Shown piece by piece: positions 54,131 through 64,000 of a stretch of 64,000 bases of DNA. Location of the stretch: the NCBI RefSeq assembly GCF_025860055.1, contig NC_068288.1, positions 11,570,689 to 11,634,688 of the forward strand, in the 5' to 3' direction. Numbering within the stretch: position 1 is the stretch's first letter; each line of letters begins with the position of its first letter. The notes under the pieces are model-generated. The model searched no databases. It was given only the letters and a program-made list of their open reading frames with translations, and was not told the origin of the DNA. The stretch comes from Xyrauchen texanus. Its lineage: Eukaryota > Chordata > Actinopteri > Cypriniformes > Catostomidae. A program made the translations under genes and the position numbers.

Positions 54131-55140
54131 AGATTTTTAGAAAAATATCTCAGCTCTGTTGGTCCATTCAATGCAAGTGAATGGTGACCAGAACTTTGAA
54201 TCTCCAAAAGGCACATTAAGGTACTAAGGCAGCATAAAAGTAATCCATATGACTTCAGTCTAAATCAATTTCTTCAGAGAAACAGATTAATAATCATTAC
54301 TATTAATGTTTACTTTCACCGGCCCTTCTAAGAGCACTTCTCTCCTAAGAGTTCTTCATCTTTTGTTTTGGTGATTCACAGTCTCTGTGCATCCTGCCAC
54401 CTACTGGGCAGGGAGGAGAATTTATAGTAAATAAAGAACTTAAATATAGACCTTTTTAACGCTGGCTAGTTCCGGTTAGCTTTATTGAGGGTAGTTGTGT
54501 AATGAAACTTCCAGTTTTATCCTTCATAACAACCACAAAATTATTCTTGTTTTGTTTTTTTTTTATTATTATGCAAATGTGTCATCAATTAAAACACCAT
54601 GATAAACGTAAAATATGCTTTAAAAAACATTTTTTTATTTATTTAAATGACCTATTTTTATTCCTCTGAGAATAACCTGATCATTGTTCAGCTCCTCATC
54701 ACGTTACGATTTTCCACAGCAGATACTTTTGTACATTGAATCTGAAGATGACACACACAGTAAAGTTCTGTGTCAAGCTAATTAATCTGTTTAAAACTTC
54801 CGATACACAACTATCAGAGTCGGATGTGACAAGGGATGCGTGAAAAAGGCCTATTGATCCGGTTCTCACCCATGCCTGTCATATCACTTCTGAAAATACG
54901 GATTTAACCACTGGAGTTGTATGGGTTACGTTTATGCTACCTTTATGTGTTTTTTGGAGCTTCACAATTCTAGCCACCATTCACTTGCATTGTAGTATGG
55001 ATTAGCAGAGCTGGGATATATTTCTAAAAAATATTCGTTTCGTCTTCAGCAGAGAGAGGAAAGTCATACACATCTTTGATGGCATGAGGATGAGTAAATG
55101 ATGAGAGAATTGTAATTTTTTGGATGAATTATTCCTTTAA
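54131..55140. mobile_element. second TTAA-type MITE copy in the intergenic region, with insertion
   Basis: Internal parts from TCTCAGCTCTGTTGGTCCAT to an end reading GGATGAATTATTCCTTTAA. About 400 bases of unrelated DNA interrupt the middle (about 54450-54850). Confidence 0.55.
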
Positions 55141-55399
55141 AATACTGCGCACGCTGTAGGCCTATGTGCTGTAAAAGGCAGAAAATATAGGCTACAACAT
55201 TCAAGGCTAGTGAGTCACTTTATTAAAATATTAACTAAAATAGACAACATTTTTGAAACAAAATCAAGTTCATTCAACTGTGTTTACGATTTAAATGTCG
55301 CAATTTTCTCAACACTAGCACACATCAAGCTCCTCCTTCTCACTGACTGTTCGCGGCTCTGTAGCGCCCCTGCTGGTTGTGTAATTTAATGTCAGCAGA

Positions 55400-55563
55400 G
55401 AAGAGTGGGCGGGGCTTGATCAGTGACGTGGTAAACGCACGGACACGGAAGGCTGTTGAAACGAGCTGCTCATTATTTCGATAACAAATAATTATTACAA
55501 ACTCTCAGTATAGACCTGGCACTAACAAACGAAGGAGAGTCTTTTTCGTCGTGGTGGTTTGTA
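55400..55563 (+). promoter_or_regulatory. putative senp2-like promoter and 5' UTR
   Basis: A GC box GGGCGGGGC at 55407-55415 and a CRE/E-box-like TGACGTG at 55424-55430 lie about 150 bases before the ATG in GC-rich sequence. No TATA box at a fitting distance was seen. The start site is unknown. Confidence 0.4.
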
Positions 55564-55727
55564 ATGTATGGATGGATAGTTGACGGATTATCGTCGCTCT
55601 TCGTGCCCTTTTCTGGTGGGAAATCCGCAGCCTGGTCTAGTGAGCGCGGTAACGGTGAAGCACGAGCCGCGGGCACAGACACGGAGCGACAGGACAACAG
55701 CAGGCCCGCCAAACGCAACTATCAAAG
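55564..55727 (+). CDS. senp2: senp2-like exon 1
   Basis: Starts ATG at 55564, encodes MYGWIVDGLSSLFVPFSGGK to RPAKRNYQ, and ends in phase 2 at a GTAAAG donor. High GC compared with its surroundings, as expected of a first exon. Confidence 0.68.
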
Positions 55728-58700
55728 GTAAAGTGTGACATAGTCCTTTATTCACCAAATCACTCTTAATTTTGACATTACTCCAAACAGATACTGCATT
55801 GTTTTGCTTTGGCTTGTATCAGTTTGTTGATAATATAAGCAATTAATCAAATTTGATGAAACTAGCTACAGAATGACAATCTTTGAACGGTATATAGAAT
55901 CATGAACAGCATATAGTCACGAAATGAACACATACAGTCGAGTATAAACAATAAACAAATAGTTACGAATCGCCATTATTTGGACAGTATAGTTCAGTTC
56001 TATTGTCTTCATCCCTGTACATTACAAATTGCCAGTTGGCCAATATTGTCTTTAATAATTTGCTTTAAGAAGCCCATGTTGGATTTTCTTGGAAACTAAC
56101 AAGTCACTAGCAGGGTTGTAGATTCCAGAACCCCCCTCCCAAGTACAAACAAGTACACACCCCCAATCTTGATAACATGATAATGAAAACAATGACATGC
56201 TTCACGCTGCAACCCACCTAGTGTTCAAGCCAAATCTATGCCCTTGGTCACAAGTATAACCTAGGTTCTTCGTGAATTGTTAGTGCAGATTTTGATAATA
56301 ATGTAGATGTTTGGCGATTATTTCAACAATTAATCATTAGCTCTTAACCTATTATTCAGCTTGTACCCGAATTAAAAGTTGTATTGAACATGCTTACTAA
56401 CAATAAAGAGGACCAAATCATCTTTTAAAAAACCTCTAAATGACATTCACTGAATTACAGGAAAAAAACGTTTTATTAAGTTTAAATCAGTAAAGAAATT
56501 CACTGCAAAAAATCCCACTGTTATCAATTGTTCTTGTTGTCTTTTCCATATAAAATCCTTAAAACAAGATACATTTACTTGAGAAGCAACACGTAAGATA
56601 TTTAGATGTGCCTTTTTGTTTCTCCCCAATTTGGAATTCCCAATTTGCTCCGGGTGGTGGAATACGAATCTCAGTTTCCTCCACGTCTGAAATTGTAAAT
56701 CAGTGCATCTTATCATGTGGCTTGTTGAGTGCGTTACCCTGGAGATATAGCGCGTGTGTAGGTTTCACGCTATTCTCCGCAGCATTCACACACAACTCGC
56801 CACGCGCCCCAACTAGAGTGATCCACATTATAGCGACCACAAGGAATTTACCCCATGTGACTACCCTCCCTAGCAACCGGGCCAATTTGGTTGCTTGGGA
56901 GACCTGGCTGGAGTTTCTCTGCATGCCCTAGATTCAAACTTGTGACTCCATGGGTGGTAGTTGCCATCTTTACTCGCTGAGCTACACAGGCCCCCTTAGA
57001 TTTGCTTTAAGAGAATGTATCTTAAATTTAAGTGTATTTTGTATACAAGTGCATTTTTCTCTTGGTTATACTTATGTGAGTGCAGTAGAGACGAAATATA
57101 CTTGTATTCAAGATCTATTCTCTAAAAGCAAGTCAAAATATCTTAAGCTGCGTACACACTGCCACGATTTTGTGATCTGGGTCCACAAAACCTCTCGGAG
57201 TACCACCGGCTGGTGCAAGAGCTGCGGCTGGATATACCATTTCCATATCATAGAGCACTGGAAAATTGCTAACAGCAAGCATTAGCCTTTCATCCATCTT
57301 TATGTTGCTGCAGGAGCTGAGAGAGAGAGAGAGAGAAAGGATCACGTGAGCTCTCCCGTCTTCTCTCCTATTGGCTGTCGCTTCCGTAAGTCGCTCTTCA
57401 TTTGAATAAAGTTGAACTTGTCTCAACTTTGTCGCGTGGCTGGACAGGCCCACATCTAGTCGCCAACGGTCACGACAGCTCGTGTCGCCGGAAGTCGTGC
57501 TGCTTCTTATCCCCCTTTCTCCCTAATTTGGCATGCCCAATTCCCACTACTTCGTAGGTACTCGTGGTGGTGCGGTTACTCCCCATCAATCCGCGCATCT
57601 TATCACGTGGCTCGTTGTGCATGACACCGTAGAGACTCACAGCATGTGGAGACTCATGCTACTCTCCGCGATCCACGGACAACTTACCACACACCCCATT
57701 GAGAGCGAGAACCACTAATTGCCAGTCCCTCCCTAGCAACCAGGCCAATTTGGTTGCTTAGGATGCCTGAATGGAGTCACTCAGCACGCCCTGGATTCGA
57801 ACTCACAACTCCAGTGGTGATAGTCAGCATCAGTACTCGTTGAGCTATCCAGGCCCCCTAAAATATTTGTATGCAAGCTAGGGATGTCCCGATCCGATCC
57901 ACGGCATCGGTATCGTGCCGATACTGGGCCAGAACGCGAGATCGGAGGGGAGAAAAAAATATGAGCCGATATCCAGTTAAGCGGCGCAGCTTGTCACGTG
58001 ATAACAGTAGTAGCCAATTATAGTCGCATGAGTATGAGAGTTAGCTACGGTATCTTACAGAATAGCCATGTCAGCGGTGTGGAATTATTTCCACCTTAAA
58101 GAGGAAAAAAGTCCAACGGTCGAATGCAAAATTTGCACTGCAAATGTTTCGAGGGGTGGCAGTGCTGTTGCTCGGTTTAACACCACTAACTTAATTAAGC
58201 ATTTGGAAAAACACCACACGGAACAATATCAGGAATTTCTGCAAGCAACGGCTGCAAAGAAGAGCAAAACGCCCCGACAGCAGACATTGCTGGAATCAAT
58301 ACAAAGTCGAGAGAAACTCCCAGTGTGCAGCAACAAGGCGAAATTGATAACGGAGAAACTAGTTCAGTTTATTGTCCTGGACGACCAACCCCTTTCAGTG
58401 GTAGAAAATGTGGGGTTTCGACGCTTAATTGAGCATCTCGAGCCTCGCTACACTTTGCCCAGTCAGCATTATATAACGGAAAAGGTAATCCCTCAGATGT
58501 ACAACGAAGTTTGCGATGTCCTCTCCAAACTTTTGGAGAATGTAAGTGCGATTAGTCTCACAACAGACATCTGGAGCTCAGACGTGAGTCCAATGTCCTT
58601 GTTGAGTCTGACCGCGCAATGGATAGACTCTGATTTTAGTTTGAAAAAAGCTGTGTTGCATGCGCGAGAGTTTTGTGGCTCGCACACAGGGGATTTTATT

Positions 58701-59414
58701 ATGGCAGCAATTGAGGAGATGTTGCGTGAATGGAAGATTAATAAAAACAAAGTCCATGTAATTTTAAGGGACAAAAAACATGAAGAAGGCCATGGATCAA
58801 CTTGGCGTGGCGAGTTTAGGATGCTTCGCGCACACACTGCAGCTAATTGTACATGAGGGACTGTTGTCGCAGCGCAGTGTAAGTGACGCATTGGCCAATG
58901 CGAGAAAAATTGTAGGCCACTTTAAACACTCACCGCTTGCCTATGCACGGTTAGAAGACATCCAAGTGGAGCTAAATATGCAGCCTAAGCGTCTGCAGCA
59001 GGATGTCCGAACTAGATGGAACAGCACCCAGTACATGATTGAAAGCCTCATTGCGCAGAAACGGACACTATCTGCATATACAGCTGAATACAACCTGCCA
59101 GCCACACTGACAGCAAACCAGTGGGGGCTGTTGGAGAAGGCTTCCACGGTTCTGGCCCCTTTTGAAGAGATGACAAGGGCGGTGAGTGCCTCCGCATCTG
59201 TAGCTGATGTCATCCCCGTTGTGTGTGTCCTGAAACGTGTTCTCAGTCGGGAAAACGAGGATGATCAGGGGATTAAGACAATGAAAAGTACCCTCCTTGA
59301 CGCAGTCAACAGACGATTTAATGACGTGGAATCTGAGCCATTATACTCGGTTGGTACTCTGCTGGATCCACGTTACAAAGACAGGTAAGGGAATTTCTGT
59401 TAACTTTATTTAGT

Positions 59415-59445
<31 letters not shown>

Positions 59446-59507
59446 AGAGAGAGTGAGAGTGAGAGAGAGAGAGAGAGAAACAAATCCCTTATACCTCTGT
59501 ATGGAAT

Positions 59508-59542
<35 letters not shown>

Positions 59543-62500
59543 TAGAGTAACAAATCCCTCATACCTCTGTATGGAAATTGCACTACCATTTCATTATTTT
59601 CACGTCAAGTACTGTATAAGTCTTCCAAGCAGACAAATAACTTGATATTAAGGAAATACTAGACTATTAATATTTTATATATTTTATCATACCAGGTACT
59701 TCACAAATGCAGACACTTTGAGACTTGGAAATGAAGCATTACTGGCAGAGGTAGGAAAGATGGAGGAAGTGTTGAAGACTACATCTGAAACTACAGCCTC
59801 TGAGCCAGCAGACAAAACTCCAAGGATGGAGGCGTTAGGCACAAGTACCAGCAGCCTTGGCAGCATCTTTAATGAAATCCTGGAGGAGAGCCAAGTATTA
59901 CCTGTTCCAAAGAAAACCACAAGTGCACAAATTCAAGTGGAGACCTACCTAAGTGAGGCAAATATTCCACGGTCGGACAATCCCTTACTTTACTGGAAAG
60001 TAAACGAACCTCGACTGCCCTCCCTGGCAGCCACGGCAGTTAAGTTTATCTGTGCTCCCTGCACAAGTGTAGAGAGTGAGAGGCTCTTTAGCACAGCCTC
60101 AAATGTGATTAATGAAAGGAGCAGCAGGCTGACGTCGGAGACTGCTGAAAAAATAATCTTCCTAAAGAAGAATCTGCCCCTCATGGTTATGTGAGCAAAC
60201 GTAAAACATGTTCAAGAACTATGTTACAGGGAAACTGCACCCGTGAAAGTGATTTTTTTATTTTTATAATTGTTAATAAAGCAGCTAGGTCAGTAAGTTT
60301 GTTAAGGTTTAAACTGTTTAAGGTTAGGGTAAGGTTTAAACTGTTTGTTAATGTTATCAGGGCTCGACATTAAGGCTTGTCCGCTTGTCCGGGACAAGTG
60401 GATTTTTTGTAGGACAAGTAGAAGAGAAAATTAGTTGTCCGACCGGACAAGTTAAATTTCAAACAAAATAAAATGCCATGTTACTTCACGTTATGTGCCA
60501 CTCATTACGTCTATTTTACAGATTTAATTTAATCGATTTGAAACTAACACATTTTTTAATAAACACAAGATTTTGGCGCATATCCAAGGGTTTGTGCTGG
60601 GTGTGGAGCAGCACTGCATGGAACAGAGAGCTGGCGCGAACACTTGCGTTTTCCTATCAACAGTGGAAACAACTTAAATACTGTATCATTTCTGGTCATA
60701 CTGAAAATAATAATACATAATTTGCAACTACTTTTATTTGTGTAAACTCACAATAACAAGAAAGCGTGCTTTTGCAAAATAAAATAAAACAATCAGGCGG
60801 GCTTTCATGGTCTCCGTGAACTGAAACTGAACTGAAACAAAATATAGTCTATGTAGCGTTAGGCTAAAGCTTGAAATGTCCACTTTTAAAGAACCAATTC
60901 GAATCGAAAGAAAATAGCCCTAACGTTACCGTCTGATTATGCAATCCATATGAATTTCTCTCTAAAAGGCATCCGCTTTACATCGGAGATGGAGGTATAT
61001 TTCCAGCAAACACTGATTTAGCAAACATTAAAATGCCTCGATTATTTTTCAGGTTATAAACAGAAAAGCTCCAAAAACAAGAAGTCACCTTAAACCAACA
61101 ACATAGGAATTAAAAGCGGGAGCGAAATTTTTTAACCAAATGGAAAGATGAATTCGACTGGGTTATTTATGAAGGCGGAGTAATGTTCTGTAGCGTCTGT
61201 CGAGCGCAACCCAACCTGGCTGACAAGTAAGTGGCGTTAGCTAGCTAACTTAGCGTCGGCAGCTGTGTAGCTACTGTAAGCAAGCATTAAAAGCATTAAA
61301 GCATTAGTTCACCTCAAAATGAAAATTCCATCTAATTTTCTCCTCCAACTTCAAAATCGATCCGACATCTTTGTTTTATTTTATAATTATTAATAAAAAA
61401 ATAATATTTCAGTGGCGTTTCCAACGTCGCAGACCAGCACAAGACCAACAATTGTGGTTATAAAAGTATAAATATTTTTTTTTTTAGAAAATGAGCGATC
61501 GTTTAAGCTAGATAAAGACCCAATTCCTCAGCTGGGAGCGTGCACAGCCCTTTGAAGCACTTCAAAGCCCTTTTTAAACTGCATCGATTTGGACTTCAGC
61601 GTGTTGTTAAACTTAATCATATTTATTTAGGCATATCATATCAGTTAATTGCCTAGGCATTGTTTCTAATTTAAAATAATCTATTATTTTGATTTCATTT
61701 CAACTTTATTTCAATTGCTGAGCAATGGTTGAGCTTGAAGTCCATTGTGTGGAGAAAAATCCTGAAATGTTTTCCTCAAAAAACTTAATTTGTTTTCCAC
61801 TGAAGAAAGAAAGACATGAACATCTTGGATGGCATTGGGATGAGTAAATTATCATAAAATTTTCATTTTGAGGTGAACTAATCCTTTAACAGCATTTGTA
61901 TTGGTTGTACAATGTACATAGTTAAATATTACTATTAGCCATTTGCCTACTTTAGCAAGTCACAGTATTTCCAAGCCCTGATAATGTACGAACTGTAACT
62001 GAGATGGCGCAGTAAATAATTCCTCTTTCAAGTAACTGCACGGTCTGTATGTTACCAAAGGATCTTGGGACGAAGCTGCAAAACAGTACATAACAGAAAT
62101 TGTGTAAATGTTTTAAATGCTTTCAATGGTTTGTTCGAATTCTGCATTAGCAAAACACAAAAAAATAAATGAAATTATAAATCTTTACCGGGCAAGTGAC
62201 TTTTGTGCAAGGACAAGTGAAACATAAATTTACTTGTCCGAAGGACAAGTGCCTCAAGAAGTTAATGTCAAGCCCTGGTTATGTTATATTTATGTTATAC
62301 ATATTTATGTCTTTCAGTGCCTTTTTGTTATTACTGTGATTTGCACATAGCTGCACTGTGAGGGATAGTTTTGTATTTATTTGGTTATTTACAATGTAGA
62401 ATGCTGCTGTTTAAATTGTTTTAACTTTAAACCTGTTGGTAGCTAGCTAGCTTGAAGTACTGAAGTACCTGTTTTTTTTTTTATTTATATTTTTTTTATT

Positions 62501-63843
62501 TTTTGTAGTGTTTGAATAAAGGGTGGCAATCTTTCATAATCAACTGTTGTTGTGGACTATATACTGGAGGTATATTTTAGGTGGCTAATTGAGAAAAGTG
62601 CTATATATTTTATTAGTTTAAGAATAAAATAAAAATATCGGATTGATATCGTATCGGCAAAAGCCAAAGCTGCGGCATCAGTATCGGTATCGGAAGTGAA
62701 AAAGTGGTATCGGGACATCCCTAATGCAAGCATATTATTTAAACTATAATATAGTTATAATGCATTAAATGAAACTGCATTTAAGATGTAACACAAAAGG
62801 GTTTTTAAGTGTTTCCTTTAAAGACACATGACTTGCATGTTTTGCTTCAGCTCCACTTATTCCACACGAGAGTGCTTCTGTATTTACTTATTTTATATTT
62901 GTGCATTATAATTCCCTCATACTTTGTGATCTACATCAGCTGAAGCTGTTTGGAAAGTTTAGAGTGCATCTGGACTGTGATCTGTGTAGTTATTCCTCTC
63001 AGTCAGGCGTGGACTGCAGTGCTGCTCTCGTGTCATCATTAGAGTTTAATGTAATCTCATGTTACGTTAAATGAGCTCTAACGACTATTTGACAATGAAA
63101 ATGTTTGTCAATAACGTCGACTAATCGTTTCAGCCCTCGTGCATACTTTTCTCTTTTATTGCAGTGTGTATTCCACTGATGGTGCAACGGAATATCCAGA
63201 GACCAAGAGAGCAAGACATGGTAAATATTTAGACAAGAGATCTACCATAAACATCTGTTGTCCAGAAACACAAAGCTTGTCCAGAATCTAGCAAGGACTT
63301 TGGGCATTTCTCAGTCACATCCCAAGATGTTTCTAAATCTTGTATTGTCTCTCTCTACAGATGTGATCGTCAGAGTTGTCAAGAAAACTTTTGCAGGGAT
63401 TGCTGGGCTATTCCGTTTGAAACGCCACAGAAATAATGAACATGAAAAGCAGAAAGCCTATACACCGGTATAATTGTAATATTATCACCAATAGTAGTCA
63501 TTCAATTCCTTGTTTACAAAATCCCGGTTTCATACATTGTGCATGTTGTGGTGTTCTGCTCAGGATGGCAGCGTTGCCTTTATGGGTATTGATGACATAC
63601 ACAGCAACAGTCTGAGTACATGGCGTGAAAGCAGCGCAATGGGTAATCCCACACTAGAAATCCTTTTCTAGTTTCTGTGTGTTCATTCAGTATATTTAAC
63701 ACATGCACAGAGTCCATATAACTAATCCAGTTTTCTGTGTAATGGTTTCTTCCCTCAGATAAGCAGATAGAAATTGGTGTTAAGAGTAAAGAGAGAACAG
63801 CACCCAATGTCCACCACAACCCCCATGCTTTTAGGAAACATGA
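55564..63843 (+). CDS. senp2: SENP2-like SUMO-specific protease, N-terminal part (3' end off window)
   Basis: SENP1/2 proteases mature SUMO precursors and remove SUMO from targets, mostly at nuclear pores and in the nucleus. Five coding exons join in phase: 55564-55727, 63165-63220, 63361-63467, 63564-63642 and 63759-63843. The start MYGWIVDGLSSLFVPFSG parallels human SENP2 MYRWLVRILGTIF. TKRARHDVIVRVVKKTFAG then IAGLF parallels AKRPRLDCFIHQVKNSLYN with ASLF. The basic KR-rich start fits a nuclear-import region. The cysteine protease domain would be in exons beyond 64000, so activity cannot be judged. Intron 1 (7.4 kb) is filled by nested transposons. The gene diverges from pcnt. The symbol is tentative: a senp1-type or duplicate copy is possible. 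Confidence 0.62.
56614..56995 (-). mobile_element. tRNA-derived SINE copy, minus strand
   Basis: Same family, with CTAGCAACCGGGCCAATTTG at about 56871 and the tRNA-like head at about 56975-56995. Interrupts the outer MITE-like element of senp intron 1. Confidence 0.75.
57500..57862 (-). mobile_element. tRNA-derived SINE copy, minus strand
   Basis: Same family, CTAGCAACCAGGCCAATTTG at about 57733 and head near 57840-57862. Ends 17 bases before the hAT at 57879. Confidence 0.75.
58068..60194 (+). pseudogene. hAT (ZBED-like) transposase, one frameshift, one intron
   Basis: The first open part (58068 to about 58775) has a BED zinc finger: VECKICTANV supplies the two cysteines and HLEKHH the histidines (residues about 20-50). 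The frame is lost around 58765-58790 by a small deletion after VHVILRD. It resumes as MKKAMDQLGVASLGCFAHTL and runs to 59384. A GT-AG intron (59385-59695) follows, and the last exon (59696-60194) carries the dimerisation motif SVESERLFSTASNVINERSS. Stop is at 60192-60194. Total about 600 residues, usual for this family. Apart from the frameshift I see no internal stop, so it is young. It is not the host senp gene. Confidence 0.85.
59411..59545. repeat. (GT)n and (GA)n compound microsatellite, duplicated
   Basis: GTGTGT and GAGAGA runs occur twice, separated by AACAAATCCCT-type sequence that is also repeated. Located in the intron of the hAT transposase. Confidence 0.85.
60358..62277 (+). mobile_element. 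nested hAT-type element with TIR CAGGGCTCGACATTAA
   Basis: Left end CAGGGCTCGACATTAA, right end TTAATGTCAAGCCCTG, with similar flanks (GTTAATGTTAT and GTTATGTTAT). Near 61140-61226 is an open BED/TTF-like start (KDEFDWVIYEGG then VMFCSVCRA) ending in a possible donor. The rest of a transposase is absent. A TTAA-type MITE copy (61298-61892) is nested inside. The subterminal motif GGACAAGT is repeated near both ends. Confidence 0.7.
61298..61892. mobile_element. TTAA-type MITE nested in hAT
   Basis: Ends AGTTCACCTCAAAATGAAAA and CATTTTGAGGTGAACT, then AATCCTTTAA. Innermost level of the nest in senp intron 1. Confidence 0.65.
63165..63220 (+). CDS. senp2: senp2-like exon 2
   Basis: VYSTDGATEYPETKRARH, phase 2 to 1; acceptor TTTATTGCAG, donor GTAAAT. 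The acceptor lies about 24 bases after the end of a transposon-derived repeat. Confidence 0.65.
63361..63467 (+). CDS. senp2: senp2-like exon 3
   Basis: DVIVRVVKKTFAGIAGLFRL onward to KAYTP, phase 1 to 0; acceptor TCTCTACAG, donor GTATAA. This is the segment most like human SENP2 (HQVKNSLYNAASLFGF). Confidence 0.68.
63564..63642 (+). CDS. senp2: senp2-like exon 4
   Basis: DGSVAFMGIDDIHSNSLSTW then RESSAM, phase 0 to 1; acceptor GCTCAG, donor GTAATC. Confidence 0.6.
63759..63843 (+). CDS. senp2: senp2-like exon 5
   Basis: DKQIEIGVKSKERTAPNVHH then NPHAFRKH, phase 1 to 2; acceptor CCCTCAG, donor GTAAGT. Confidence 0.6.
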
Positions 63844-64000
63844 GTAAGTGTTATTTATTTAGTGAATTTAGTTATTTTAGTGTTGTTCTTGAGTCTTCTC
63901 AAAGAGAGTGTGTATAATCTGATTATTAAATAAATATGCACAATTATCGTACTTCAGAGCATATACAGTTTATTTTTATATCAAAACCCATTTTTATTTA

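Larger units (their letters stand above)
57879..62723 (+). mobile_element. near-complete 4.8 kb hAT transposon in senp intron 1
   Basis: Terminal repeats TAGGGATGTCCCGAT and ATCGGGACATCCCTA are perfect over 15 bases. Both sides carry the identical 8-base target duplication ATGCAAGC (57871-57878 and 62724-62731). It carries a BED-type hAT transposase (58068-60194) with a single frameshift and an intron. A second hAT (60358-62277) is nested in its 3' part. Confidence 0.9.
56270..63141 (+). mobile_element. outer MITE-like element carrying all nested insertions in senp intron 1
   Basis: The right end reads GACTAATCGTTTCAGCCCTC (63120-63139) and the left end begins near 56270. When the two SINEs and the hAT are removed, the remaining parts (about 56280-56610, 57000-57150 and 62810-63140) match, inverted, the repeat at 48850-50335. 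Family is judged hAT-like from the GGGCTGAAACGATTAGTCGA-type end; boundaries are approximate. Confidence 0.55.

Noticed and set aside
55473..55718. Minus-strand 81-residue frame
   Set aside because: Shadow of senp2-like exon 1 and its GC-rich leader.
58493..58891. Minus-strand 132-residue frame
   Set aside because: Antisense shadow of the hAT transposase.

Overview
The window reads as nuclear DNA of a teleost fish, most likely a cyprinid. It has split vertebrate genes with GT-AG introns, very dense DNA transposons (hAT, Tc1/mariner, short TTAA-flanked MITEs), tRNA-derived SINEs, an L2-like LINE tail and many CA and TA microsatellites. The species call rests on repeat style and is inference. 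There are no prokaryotic features, CRISPR arrays or RNA genes other than tRNA-like SINE heads.

About 80% of the window (149 to 52243, minus strand) is one gene, pericentrin (pcnt), the large coiled-coil scaffold of the centrosome and pericentriolar material. I could place about 38 coding exons, giving about 3,200 codons. Reading phase agrees across every junction I checked. The start codon is at 52243. The gene runs off the left edge, so the C-terminal PACT centrosome-targeting domain is not present. Several exons match human PCNT in order. Others look more like the paralogue AKAP9, so this fish gene appears to keep blocks that, as I recall it, mammalian PCNT has lost.

The second gene (55564 onward, plus strand) is transcribed away from pcnt. 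Its first five coding exons encode the N-terminus of a SUMO protease resembling SENP2 (SENP1/2 group). The protease domain lies beyond the right edge. The two start codons are 3.3 kb apart, with MITE copies between them and a GC box plus a TGACGTG motif just upstream of the senp exon.

The rest is mobile DNA in introns. Main items are: a decayed hAT element (41044-43886) that seems to have landed inside a pcnt exon; a Tc1 element with long matching ends but a broken transposase (8226-9330); an inverted pair of about 400 bp arms (20355-20790 and 22905-23350); a TIR-flanked hAT-type element (28073-29246); and a four-level nest of transposons in senp intron 1, including a 4.8 kb hAT with a perfect 8 bp target duplication and a transposase broken by one frameshift (57879-62723). 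I saw no new multi-gene system. The most notable signals are the hAT-split exon, the AKAP9-like blocks in pcnt, a GC-AG intron, splice sites next to repeats, and the nested transposon stack.
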